Under the pieces are notes generated by a model. The model ran no database searches. It was not told the DNA's origin and worked only from the letters and a program-made list of their open reading frames with translations. Below are positions 8,378 to 16,406 of a stretch of DNA of 64,000 nucleotides, piece by piece. The stretch comes from Paenibacillus yonginensis. Its GTDB lineage: Bacteria > Bacillota > Bacilli > Paenibacillales > Paenibacillaceae. Position numbers and translations under genes: made by a program. Every line of letters begins with the position of its first letter. Positions within the stretch are counted from its first letter, which is position 1. The DNA lies in NCBI RefSeq assembly GCF_001685395.1, contig NZ_CP014167.1, positions 4,720,001 through 4,784,000 of the forward strand, written 5' to 3'.

Positions 8378-9165
8378 GAAGCAAGCTGCTGATCGGCCGA
8401 ACGATAGATACGGGATCTTGGATTCACGGTCTGGACCCGCGGGCCAAGCTGACCGCGATGCTGGTCTATGCCGCAGCGATCATCGCGCTTCGCTCCTGGG
8501 CAGCACTGCTGCTGGCCGCCTTGTTCTCCTTGATCCTTATGGCGGCTACACGTATCCCTTATAAATATTACGCCAAGGCGGCCAAACCGCTGAGGCTGCT
8601 GATGGTGTTTATTTTCATCCTGCAGGTATTGACCGTCTCGCAGGGCAAGGTGCTGCTTCAGGCCGGACCGCTTTTGGTGTCCGGAGGAGGGCTCAGCGCG
8701 GGCGGGCTGTCGGTGCTGCGAATGGCGCTGTTTATTTCCTTCACCGCACTGCTTACTTTCACAACTACGCCGGGCAGGCTTAACCAGGGACTGGACGGCA
8801 TGCTTAAGCCGTTCGCCCGGCTGAAGCTGCCGGTCCGGCGGCTGACGCTGATGGCGGGCCTTGCGCTGCGCTTCATTCCGACCATTCTGGAGGAAAGCCA
8901 GAGGATTCTGAAAGCGCAGGCGGCCCGGGGCGCCGATCTTAGAGAGCTGCCGCTGCGTGAGAAAGCGAAAATGCTGATTTCGCTGCTTGTTCCAGTAACC
9001 GTTGGAGCCTTTAGACGGGCGGAGGAGCTGGTCATTTCCATGGAGGCACGCGGATTCGTCCTAGATGCGCCGCGGACGGAATATTACGAGCCATCATGGG
9101 GCGCAAGAGAAAGTGGATTTGTTGCCCTTCACGTTCTGTTGCTGGCCGTTGTGCTGTTGGTATAA
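8374..9165 (+). CDS. ECF transporter transmembrane protein EcfT
   Basis: Membrane scaffold of the ECF transporter, 263 residues with about five or six hydrophobic segments. Two Ala-Arg-Gly coupling motifs, AQAARGADLRE and SMEARGFVLD, lie in the cytoplasmic region near residues 185 and 228 as expected for docking to the two ATPases. ATGA overlap with the preceding gene. In Listeria, ECF components supply flavin for the EET lipoprotein; here the neighbouring Gx-type protein may be the cognate partner, which is inference. Confidence 0.85.
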   Translation: MRSKLLIGRTIDTGSWIHGLDPRAKLTAMLVYAAAIIALRSWAALLLAALFSLILMAATRIPYKYYAKAAKPLRLLMVFIFILQVLTVSQGKVLLQAGPLLVSGGGLSAGGLSVLRMALFISFTALLTFTTTPGRLNQGLDGMLKPFARLKLPVRRLTLMAGLALRFIPTILEESQRILKAQAARGADLRELPLREKAKMLISLLVPVTVGAFRRAEELVISMEARGFVLDAPRTEYYEPSWGARESGFVALHVLLLAVVLLV

Positions 9166-9231
9166 AAGGAAGCCCGGAAGAAAACGAAACAAGAAGATGA
9201 CATGAGAACATGAGATATGGGGGAGATCGGA

Positions 9232-11208
9232 ATGGCAAGATTTTTTAACGGCAGGGAAGTGGAGCTTCTGGCTCCGGCAGGGACCTTTGAAATATTCAAG
9301 CAGATCATCCAAGAAAGCTGCGACGCCGTCTATTTCGGCGGACCTTCATTAAATATGCGGCTGATGAGGAAGGGCTACAATTTCACGCTGGAGGAAATGG
9401 CGGAAGCCATTCAAATTGCCCATTCTCTCGGCAAAAAAGTCTACGTCACCGTCAACAATATGCTGAACGAACAAGAAATGCAGGAGACCGCCGATTACCT
9501 GAAGTATTTGGACGAAATCGGACCCGATGCCTTGATTGTGCAGGATTTTGCCGTGTTGTCCCTGATCCGCAAGCTGGGTCTCAAGCTGAAAGTCCACTCC
9601 TCGGTGATGATGAACGCCCACAATATCGAAATGGTGCTTGCCCTGAAAGAGCTGGGCGTAACACGTGTGGTGACCTCCCGCGAAATGGACCTGCATACGA
9701 CCCGGGAGCTGTTGCTGGCTACGGATATGGAGCTTGAATATTTCATCCACGGCGATATGTGCAGTGTGCATGGGGCGAACTGTTATTTCAGCTCCGCCAT
9801 CTTCGGCAACAGCTCGAACCGGGGACGCTGCCTGAAGCCGTGCCGGTGGGAATACCGCGTGAAAAAGGACGGCAACGTGTATCCAACCGAATACCCGCTG
9901 GCGGCCAAAGATATGTTTATGTACGAGCATATTCCCGAATTGATACAGGGCGGAATCACCTCCTTCAAAATCGAAGGCCGGATGCGGGACGCCGAATTTG
10001 TGCAGATGCTCGTCCGCAGCTACAGCGATGCGATCGACCGCTATCTCGACGATCCTGTCGGCTTCGAACGCAGTGTAGACACGCCTTCCTTGTTCGAGCA
10101 TCGCAAACGGGACTTCTCGACGGCTTATGCCTTTGGGCGTCCGGGCCTGGATTTCATCAACCGGCGGTATGAGGGAACCGGAAAATTTTACAGCACGGGT
10201 AAAGTATTCAGCACGCCAACAGCCGAACGCGAGCTGGAGGAGGAGCGGATCAGCCAGATTCGCAGCCGTCTGGCGGAGGAGAAACGGGAGATAACGGGCG
10301 CCTTGCGCGGCGAATTGTCCGTGCATGTGAACAACATGGAGCAGGCTAAAGCCGCTTTGGCTGCCGGCGCTGATCATATCTACCTGTCCGGCGATGTGTT
10401 TGAGCCTGACCGTCCTTTTACGAAAGCCCAAATCAAGGAGCTGGGAGCGCTGAAAGGCGCAGCCAAGCTGTACCTGGGTCTGCCCCGCATGATGCGGGAG
10501 CTGCATTTTGCCCAATATGATGCGCTGCTGAGAGGGGAGCGGCTGCCGATCGACGGCATCCTGGTGACGAATATCGGGGCTATCCGCCGCTTCGCTTCCG
10601 CAGGATATCCGATGATCGGGGATTACAACCTCAACATTTTGAATCAGACGTCCGGCGACTTTTACCGGGACAGAGGGCTGGAGCGCTTCACCCTGTCCAT
10701 GGAAGCCCCGCTTGAGGAGCTGGCCGAGCTGCTGCGCAGCAGCCGGGGACCGATAGAGGCCATTGTGCACGGTTCTCCGGCGCTGATGTACATGGAACAT
10801 GATCTGTATGAAAATGCCGAGGTCTTCCAGCCGATGGCTCAGGAAGATAATGAATACGTGCCAAATGATGTGCTTGTGCTGATGACGGATAAAGGGGAAA
10901 ATCCCGTGTACCGCGACACGCACGGCCGCTGTCATCTGATGATGGCGAAGGAGCTGTGCCTGCTTCCGGCCGTCAAGGAGCTGCTGGAAGCCGGGTTAAC
11001 CCACTTCCGGATTGAAGGGGCCGCTTACCGCAATATCGGACATTTGTCCGAGGTCGTTGCTGCTTACCGGCGTGCGCTGGATCGTCCGGATACCGCCGGC
11101 GAGGAGTTTGCGGCGCTTAAGCCGATCTATGCGGGTTATACCGCGGGAGCGCTGCATTTTAACGGTACGACCAGAGGAGCAGAAGCAAGAACGGAGGTGC
11201 TGGCATGA
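9232..11208 (+). CDS. Tandem U32-family Fe-S protein (UbiU/UbiV-like double domain)
   Basis: Peptidase-U32-family protein of 658 residues with two TIM-barrel halves. The first half (about 10-310) starts VELLAPAG and has the four-cysteine iron-sulfur pattern CX6CX15CX3C near residues 175-205. The second half (about 345-655) repeats the fold, with GDYNLNILNQ and VHGSPALMY, but lacks the equivalent first cysteines. U32 members UbiU/UbiV act together in oxygen-independent quinone hydroxylation, while RlhA and TrhP hydroxylate RNA; classical labels call them proteases. ATG at 9232 is chosen with GGGGGAG 6 bases before it. It lies 66 bases after ecfT without a terminator and is coupled (ATGA) to the aminotransferase. 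A quinone or flavin role is a hypothesis from context. Confidence 0.75.
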   Translation: MARFFNGREVELLAPAGTFEIFKQIIQESCDAVYFGGPSLNMRLMRKGYNFTLEEMAEAIQIAHSLGKKVYVTVNNMLNEQEMQETADYLKYLDEIGPDALIVQDFAVLSLIRKLGLKLKVHSSVMMNAHNIEMVLALKELGVTRVVTSREMDLHTTRELLLATDMELEYFIHGDMCSVHGANCYFSSAIFGNSSNRGRCLKPCRWEYRVKKDGNVYPTEYPLAAKDMFMYEHIPELIQGGITSFKIEGRMRDAEFVQMLVRSYSDAIDRYLDDPVGFERSVDTPSLFEHRKRDFSTAYAFGRPGLDFINRRYEGTGKFYSTGKVFSTPTAERELEEERISQIRSRLAEEKREITGALRGELSVHVNNMEQAKAALAAGADHIYLSGDVFEPDRPFTKAQIKELGALKGAAKLYLGLPRMMRELHFAQYDALLRGERLPIDGILVTNIGAIRRFASAGYPMIGDYNLNILNQTSGDFYRDRGLERFTLSMEAPLEELAELLRSSRGPIEAIVHGSPALMYMEHDLYENAEVFQPMAQEDNEYVPNDVLVLMTDKGENPVYRDTHGRCHLMMAKELCLLPAVKELLEAGLTHFRIEGAAYRNIGHLSEVVAAYRRALDRPDTAGEEFAALKPIYAGYTAGALHFNGTTRGAEARTEVLA

Positions 11209-12584
11209 CTGCATTTATTGGACCTGAAGCGATCGTTAAGAAGAGACAGAAGTATTTCTATCCCTGCACCAGTCATTTCTACCGCAAGCCGCCGCAGCTG
11301 GTCAGAGGTTCGATGCAGTATTTGTACGGCCATGACGGCGTCCGTTACACCGACTTCTACGCCGGGGTTTCGGTCGCGTCCTGCGGTCACTGCAACCCTT
11401 ACGTTGCGGCCAAAACGGCGGCTCAGCTGCGCGAGCTGCAGCATACGTGCACGATTTATTTGACCGAGCAAAATGTTGAGCTCGCCGAGCGGCTGGCGGC
11501 TGTCCTGCCGGGGGACATCAGCCGCAGCTTTTTCTGCAACAGCGGCTCGGAGGCCAACGAAGGCGCGCTGCTGCTGGCCCGGATGCACACGGGCCGCCGC
11601 AAGTTCATTGCGCTCGAGAACGGCCTGCACGGCCGGACGTACCTGACGATGAGCGTAACGGGTATGGCCATGTGGCGGACGGATCCGGAGCTGGCGAAGG
11701 ATCAGGATGTGGCTTTTATCCCGCGCCCGTTTGAGCAGGGCGGGGACAACGAGGCAGCGGCGCGGCGTTCGCTGGCGGCGCTGGAGGCGCTGCTCGCGGA
11801 GCGGGGCGGCGAGTTCGCCGCCATGATCGCGGAGCCGATCCAGGGCAACGGCGGCATCGTGGTGCCGCCGGCGTGGTATTTCCCCGAGGTGAAACGTCTG
11901 CTCGGGCAGTACGGCGTGCTGCTGATCGCGGACGAAATCCAGACGGGGTTCGGCCGGACCGGCCGCATGTTTGCGATGGACCGCTGGAGTGTCACCGCCG
12001 ACATTGTTACGGTCGCCAAAGGGCTGGGCAGCGGCATCCCGGTCGCGGCATTCTGCACGACCAGCGAAATCGCGGCCAGCCTGGACCGTCCGTCCGCGTC
12101 GACATTCGGCGGCAACCCTGTGTCGTCGGCGACCGCCATCGCGGTGCTGGACTTTATCGAAGGCCACCGGCTGGTACAGCGTTCGGAGGAGCTTGGCGCA
12201 CAGCTGCGCGAAGGACTCGAACGGCTGGCCGCCGAGTTTCCAGAGATCATAACGGATGTCCGGGGCGAAGGCCTGATGATGGGGCTTGGCATCGCCGAAG
12301 ACCGGCCGGAGTTGGGAGCCCGGCTGACCGACGATCTGCTGGAAGGCATGAAGAACCAAGGCTATCTGATCGGCAAAAACGGCGTCGGCCGCAACGTGCT
12401 GGCCTTCCAGCCGCCGCTCGTCATATCGGCGGCGGACATTGCGGGCATGCTGACCGCGCTGGCCGCGGAGCTTGCCGCTCTGGAGGAGCAGGGAGTGGAA
12501 TCGGGAGCGAAGGAAGCGGCTGCCGGCGAATCATCCGGGCCATTCCCTACCTCTGCAGCTCCAGCCAATCGAGAAGGGCGGTGA
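11205..12584 (+). CDS. Class III PLP-dependent aminotransferase
   Basis: Aspartate aminotransferase-superfamily fold type I enzyme, 459 residues. Visible are NSGSEANEGALL for the phosphate of PLP, HGRTYLTMS, the DEIQTGFGRTG aspartate motif, and the Schiff-base lysine in TVAKGLGSG near residue 272. It resembles alanine-glyoxylate aminotransferase 2 and omega-aminotransferases. The ATG overlaps the U32 stop, with ACGGAGG upstream, and the next gene begins 4 bases after its stop. The C-terminal 40 residues are low-complexity Gly/Ala/Glu. Substrate unknown; its position between a U32 protein and a prenyltransferase is unusual. Confidence 0.83.
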   Translation: MTAFIGPEAIVKKRQKYFYPCTSHFYRKPPQLVRGSMQYLYGHDGVRYTDFYAGVSVASCGHCNPYVAAKTAAQLRELQHTCTIYLTEQNVELAERLAAVLPGDISRSFFCNSGSEANEGALLLARMHTGRRKFIALENGLHGRTYLTMSVTGMAMWRTDPELAKDQDVAFIPRPFEQGGDNEAAARRSLAALEALLAERGGEFAAMIAEPIQGNGGIVVPPAWYFPEVKRLLGQYGVLLIADEIQTGFGRTGRMFAMDRWSVTADIVTVAKGLGSGIPVAAFCTTSEIAASLDRPSASTFGGNPVSSATAIAVLDFIEGHRLVQRSEELGAQLREGLERLAAEFPEIITDVRGEGLMMGLGIAEDRPELGARLTDDLLEGMKNQGYLIGKNGVGRNVLAFQPPLVISAADIAGMLTALAAELAALEEQGVESGAKEAAAGESSGPFPTSAAPANREGR

Positions 12585-12588
12585 CGGC

Positions 12589-13461
12589 ATGTCCACCCTG
12601 TCGCTTGTCTACCGCAAGGCAAAGCTGTTCGGCGAGCTGGTCATGTTTTCCCATACCTTGTTCTCCCTGCCGTTTGCGGTGATCTCCATGGTATGGGCGG
12701 CCCACGGCATCCCGTCCGGGCGGACGATGTTATGGGGGCTCATTGCACTGGTGGCGGCCCGGAACGGGGCCAACGCCTTTAACCGGGTCGCCGATCAAAC
12801 CTTCGACGCCATGAACCCGCGCACCGCCGGGCGTCACATGCCGCGCAAGCAGCTGCGCTCGAAGGAAGTGCTGATATTTGTAGCCGTCAATTACGCGATC
12901 TTTATCGGCGCATCCGCCATGCTGAACACGCTTTGCCTGGCGCTTTCGCCCGTGGCCATCTTTCTGATTTCGTCGTATTCCTATACGAAACGGTTTACGT
13001 ATCTCAGCCATCTGTACCTGGGCTTTGTCATTGCCTCTGCGCCAATCGGCGCCTGGTTCGCTGTTACGGGACATTTTGCGTTCACGCCGTTTGTGCTCGG
13101 CACCGTGGTCATGCTTTGGATCGCCGGTTTTGACGTCATCTACGGCACCCAGGACATCGAATTTGACCGTTCGATCGGCTTGTGGTCGATACCGAGTTAT
13201 TTCGGCCTGCACAACGCTCTTTGGATCGCCAAAGGCATGCATGCCATCATGGTGTTCCTGCTGCTGTTCCTTTATGTCTGGCAAGGACTGGGCTGGCTTT
13301 ACCTGATCGGCATCGCAATCGCCGTGCTGCTGCTCCTGACGGAGCATAACCTGATCAAACCAACCAATCCGAAGCTGATGAAAATCGCCTCCTACAACCT
13401 GAACCAGGTCATCAGCATGACGATTCTGGCTTTCACTCTGGTGGATTATTTTATCTCTTAA
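12589..13461 (+). CDS. UbiA-family prenyltransferase (MqnP/DmkA-like)
   Basis: Integral-membrane aromatic prenyltransferase of 290 residues that joins a polyprenyl chain to a quinone head group. The first Asp motif reads NRVADQTFDAMNPRTAGR (about residues 65-82) and the second DVIYGTQDIEFDR; with MFSHTLFSLPFA near the start they match UbiA/MqnP more than MenA. About eight or nine membrane segments. The ATG at 12589 lies 4 bases after the aminotransferase stop. In Listeria's EET locus the equivalent DmkA makes the demethylmenaquinone dedicated to EET; with the convergent polyprenyl synthase at 14675 this probably does the same. It ends the plus-strand operon. Confidence 0.8.
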   Translation: MSTLSLVYRKAKLFGELVMFSHTLFSLPFAVISMVWAAHGIPSGRTMLWGLIALVAARNGANAFNRVADQTFDAMNPRTAGRHMPRKQLRSKEVLIFVAVNYAIFIGASAMLNTLCLALSPVAIFLISSYSYTKRFTYLSHLYLGFVIASAPIGAWFAVTGHFAFTPFVLGTVVMLWIAGFDVIYGTQDIEFDRSIGLWSIPSYFGLHNALWIAKGMHAIMVFLLLFLYVWQGLGWLYLIGIAIAVLLLLTEHNLIKPTNPKLMKIASYNLNQVISMTILAFTLVDYFIS

Positions 13462-13486
13462 AGCCGGATAAGAAACAACAAAGAAG

Positions 13487-13515
13487 AGTGCGGCATCTGC
13501 TGCACTTTTTCTTTT
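13487..13515 (+). terminator. Terminator of the plus-strand EET-like operon
   Basis: AGTGC.GC / GC.GCACT hairpin with a 4-base loop followed by TTTTTCTTTT, 25 bases after the UbiA-family stop. Confidence 0.75.
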
Positions 13516-13653
13516 GGGAACGCTATTTTCGTAAAAATTGCTGCTACTTAGTTAGATGAGGTAAAATAGAATTTACTGTTACTTCAACAAACTATTTGGA
13601 CAGGTTAGTAGAAGGGTGTTGTTTTCATTTACCTTTAATAAAGGGGAGTATCT

Positions 13654-14202
13654 ATGAAACAAGGCAGAATTATTATCATTACGGGTTCACCAGGGACTGG
13701 TAAAAGTACAACGGCATCCATTGTTGCTAAAGCGTCTATTTTACTAAAGTCGGTACATATGCACACGGATGATTTCTATCACTATATTCAAAAGGGGGCA
13801 ATACCTCCATTTTTACCAGAATCACAAGAACAAAACTTAATTGTTATTGAAGCTTTTTTGGAGGCTGCAAAACGTTTTGCACGTGGTGGATTCGATGTGA
13901 TTATAGATGGAATTGTTGGTCCCTGGTTCTTAGAGCCGTGGTTAAAAGCCGTACACGACAATTATGAAGTACATTACATTATCTTAAGAGCAGCTAAAGA
14001 AGAAACAATGAAACGAGCAATCAATCGTTCTAAATTGGACGAAGATGCCAACATTGAATTGGTAGAAAAAATGTGGGAGCAATTTAATAATTTGGGTCCC
14101 TATGAATCCAATATTATTGACACAACAAATCAATCAATAGAACAAAGTGTTTCAACAATAAAAGCTGTGATTGAAAAGAAATCTTCTTTACTCACATTAT
14201 GA
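13654..14202 (+). CDS. P-loop kinase-like ATPase (AAA/chloramphenicol phosphotransferase-like)
   Basis: Small P-loop protein of 182 residues. Walker A GSPGTGKST is at residue 11, and HTDDFYHY near 39 resembles the substrate-binding region of small-molecule kinases; a lid-like Arg/Lys stretch (KRAINRSKLDED) follows near 125. Start ATG has AAAGGGGAG upstream. Its codon use is AT-rich, clearly unlike the GC-rich genes on both sides, so it looks horizontally acquired into the gap between the two EET operons. It could phosphorylate an antibiotic or metabolite; the substrate is not known. Confidence 0.7.
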   Translation: MKQGRIIIITGSPGTGKSTTASIVAKASILLKSVHMHTDDFYHYIQKGAIPPFLPESQEQNLIVIEAFLEAAKRFARGGFDVIIDGIVGPWFLEPWLKAVHDNYEVHYIILRAAKEETMKRAINRSKLDEDANIELVEKMWEQFNNLGPYESNIIDTTNQSIEQSVSTIKAVIEKKSSLLTL

Positions 14203-14494
14203 TGTGAAACAAAAGTTAAACAGACGCGGAACGATAGTTGAATCCCAGCCTATAAGGCCCCTCGTCAATTCGTTCATACCAGGGAATCCATAAAGACAAT
14301 AATGGCGCCAGTAAACTGATTGCCGGGATGATGAATCTCGCGGACCGGGTTGTCATGATTGGATAGTTTACTCCCATTTTCACGAGTGTAGAAGTTCGTT
14401 CAACAAGGATGGGCTTGCATAACCCTTTACCTCTATACTCTATCCCTACACTATACCCCAGTTGGTCTGCTCTGCATCCTGTTCGATCCTATGC
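14203..14494. other. Gene-poor stretch between convergent EET operons
   Basis: About 290 bases with no well-supported gene apart from the doubtful small frame at 14216-14377. The minus-strand reading frame stays open upstream of that ATG to about 14480 with plausible protein-like composition, so this may be a decayed membrane-protein gene. Confidence 0.4.
14216..14377 (-). CDS. Doubtful 53-residue membrane peptide or gene remnant
   Basis: Minus-strand frame starting at ATG 14377, with one hydrophobic segment (FIIPAISLLAPLLSLWIPW) followed by a polar tail ending RSASV. No clear ribosome site. The frame is open for about 35 more codons upstream without a good start, which suggests the 3' part of a broken gene. 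No family recognised. Confidence 0.2.
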   Translation of the reverse strand: MGVNYPIMTTRSARFIIPAISLLAPLLSLWIPWYERIDEGPYRLGFNYRSASV

Positions 14495-14541
14495 AAAAAA
14501 AACAAAGCCAAAGTCCCGCATCCGCGGAAACTTCGGCTTTC
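14495..14541 (-). terminator. Terminator of the minus-strand EET-like operon
   Basis: On the minus strand GAAAGCCGAAGT / ACTTTGGCTTTG flank a GC-rich stem (CCGCGGATGCGG), followed by TTGTTTTTTTTG. It follows the polyprenyl synthase gene. Confidence 0.75.
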
Positions 14542-14674
14542 ATTTGGTGCCGGGAGGAGAGCCTCCATAGCGGCTCCGTCCCCCGATTCTGCTGCCTGCT
14601 GCCGTGCCTGATTTGACCTTAATTAACCTGAATTAACTCTGGACACGGACAGCCGCGCATTCACTCAGCCGCTG

Positions 14675-15655
14675 CTAATGGCTCCGGCAGCCAAAATAAT
14701 CGAGCAGCGTGAACAGGTCCCTCTGCGCCTCAAAGCTCTCCAGCCCGGCGGCAATCTGCCGGGCTTCCTCGAGCAGCCGAACGCTGTACGCTTCGGCTCG
14801 CTCCAGACTGCCGCTGCTCTTGATCGCAGCGACCACGCCTTCGACTTCGCTCTGCGGCGTCTCCGGCCCGATCCGCCGGATGCGCGGCGCAAGCTCTGCA
14901 TCCTCCAGCGCAAACAGCACCGGCAGCGTGACCTGGCCGCTGCGGAGGTCGCTGCCCGCCGGTTTGCCGAGCTGCTCCTCCGTTCCCGTGAAGTCCAGCA
15001 GGTCGTCACGGATCTGGAACGACAGGCCGAGCTTGTCGCCGAACTCGTACAGCTTGCCTGCAGCGGCTTCGTCCGCGCCTGCCGCCTGGGCACCGATGCG
15101 CAGGCAGGCCGCCATAAGCAGGGAGGTTTTATTGCGCGACTTCTCCAGATATTGATCGAGTGTCAAGTCATAGTCATAAGCGTGTTTCAGCTGCTGGTAT
15201 TCCCCGAGACAAAGCTTGCTGGTCGCCACCGAAGAGAGGTCGAACACATAACGTTTGCGGTCGGCCGAATACTCGGCAATCAGCTCGACCACCCGGGCAG
15301 ACATGTAGCTGCCGATATGCACGGCCGGATAAATGCCGGTCTGCGTATGGGTGGCCGGACGCCCGCGGCGGAGAGGGGAATTGTCGAGCATATCGTCATG
15401 AATCAGCGAAGCCGCATGAATGAACTCGGCCGCCGCGGCCAGCCGCCAGATTTTCTTCTTGTCGGAAGACGGTCCGAACCGGCTGCCGACAATGACCATC
15501 AGCGGACGGAGCCGTTTGCCGCCTGAAGCGATCAGCGAAGTGATGGCTTCAGCTACAACAGAGGAGCGGCTGACGTCGGGATCATGCTTCACGATGTTAA
15601 CAATCTCCCGGTCGACGGATGGCAGGTGGATCTGAAGGGCTTCATTGAGCTTCAT
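14675..15655 (-). CDS. Polyprenyl diphosphate synthase (DmkB / HepT-like large subunit)
   Basis: Trans-isoprenyl diphosphate synthase of 326 residues making the quinone side chain from IPP and an allylic primer. The first Asp-rich motif is LIHDDMLDNSPLRRG (about 84) and the second QIRDDLLDFTG (about 215); GGKRLRP near 45 binds IPP. The usual GDY motif before helix G reads GSY here, a departure whose effect is unclear. ATG at 15655 has GAAAGGAGAG upstream. It is last in the pplA-ndh-HepS-like-synthase operon and faces the UbiA-family gene. The Listeria EET counterpart is DmkB; chain length cannot be read from sequence. Confidence 0.83.
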   Translation of the reverse strand: MKLNEALQIHLPSVDREIVNIVKHDPDVSRSSVVAEAITSLIASGGKRLRPLMVIVGSRFGPSSDKKKIWRLAAAAEFIHAASLIHDDMLDNSPLRRGRPATHTQTGIYPAVHIGSYMSARVVELIAEYSADRKRYVFDLSSVATSKLCLGEYQQLKHAYDYDLTLDQYLEKSRNKTSLLMAACLRIGAQAAGADEAAAGKLYEFGDKLGLSFQIRDDLLDFTGTEEQLGKPAGSDLRSGQVTLPVLFALEDAELAPRIRRIGPETPQSEVEGVVAAIKSSGSLERAEAYSVRLLEEARQIAAGLESFEAQRDLFTLLDYFGCRSH

Positions 15656-15698
15656 AACGTTTCTCTCCTTTCAAGATTGCGAGAGCCTTCAACTGAAG

Positions 15699-15754
15699 GG
15701 CTTCTGCTGCATGGCTTCCGCTACATGGCTTCGGCTACATGGCTTCGGCGGCCA
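15699..15754. repeat. Imperfect 14-bp tandem repeat (4 units) over a gene end
   Basis: Units GGCTTCTGCTGCAT, GGCTTCCGCTACAT, GGCTTCGGCTACAT, GGCTTCGGCGGCCA follow one another at 15699, 15713, 15727 and 15741. The array spans the stop codon (15735-15737) of the minus-strand gene and the short gap before the synthase. Confidence 0.7.
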
Positions 15755-16205
15755 GCGGCTGGGCTGCTTCCTGCAGCATTTTGTTTTCAGTACGGACAAA
15801 ACGGGACAAACCTTGAACCAGCAGTTCATCTTGTGGCCGCCCTTCAGCCCGGCCGATCTGCACCTTTTTGATAGCCGGAGCCAGCAGGGCCACAAAATCA
15901 TATTCCTCCCATTTCAGGGCCAAATCCAGGTACAAGCTATATAGATAATCGCCATCCAGCAGATTCCGGGCCAGCCGGCTTTCTGCATTCGCGCATTCCT
16001 CGTGGTATTTCATAGCCAGCCGTACGGCTAAATAAAGGGCGAGAATCCGTGCCGAGCGAAGGGGAGGCAGCGGGCTGGCCGCCAAAATCCGGGCGGCATC
16101 ACTAAGCAGCTGTGAGACCTCCGAGGCCTCCGGGGCAATGCCGGATTCCGGCGCCAACTGGGTTTGCAGGAGCCTTGAGGCGTCCTGGATAAGACTGTTA
16201 TTCAT
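15735..16205 (-). CDS. HepS-like small subunit of heptaprenyl diphosphate synthase (putative)
   Basis: Helical protein of 156 residues. The segment LLDGDYLYSLYLDLA followed by LLAPAIKKVQIGR resembles the conserved core of HEPPP_synt_1/HepS, the non-catalytic partner of HepT in Bacillus heptaprenyl diphosphate synthase. Its position immediately upstream of the catalytic synthase subunit in the same operon supports that role. It is shorter than Bacillus HepS (about 250). ATG at 16205 has GGAAAGGAG upstream. The C-terminus AEAM lies within a 14-bp tandem repeat. If wrong, it is an uncharacterised operon member. Confidence 0.5.
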   Translation of the reverse strand: MNNSLIQDASRLLQTQLAPESGIAPEASEVSQLLSDAARILAASPLPPLRSARILALYLAVRLAMKYHEECANAESRLARNLLDGDYLYSLYLDLALKWEEYDFVALLAPAIKKVQIGRAEGRPQDELLVQGLSRFVRTENKMLQEAAQPLAAEAM

Positions 16206-16406
16206 CGTTAGTCGCTCCTTTCCTTCGCGGGACACGGGCCTTTCGGACCCGAACCTATTAACAGGGGTTCCATCTAATTCATATTACGTAAATCAAGATC
16301 ACCGTGTTTCAGGATCCATCAAAATCGCTCGGCCCGAATATAGAAAGAGCCGTGCGGAGTTCCGCACGGCTCCGGCTTTTTCCTACTCATTTGGCAGCCT
16401 GCCCGA

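Noticed and set aside
9349..10935. A 528-codon minus-strand open frame inside the U32 gene
   Set aside because: It is antisense to a gene with clear U32 motifs, has no ribosome site, and its sequence is His/Gln-rich without a family.
11136..12359. A 407-codon minus-strand frame
   Set aside because: Antisense shadow of the aminotransferase in GC-rich DNA; Arg/Gln/His-rich and no start signals.
14203..14220. FNR-type box after the kinase gene
   Set aside because: TGTGA is followed by AACAAAAGTTAAA, which lacks the TCACA half.
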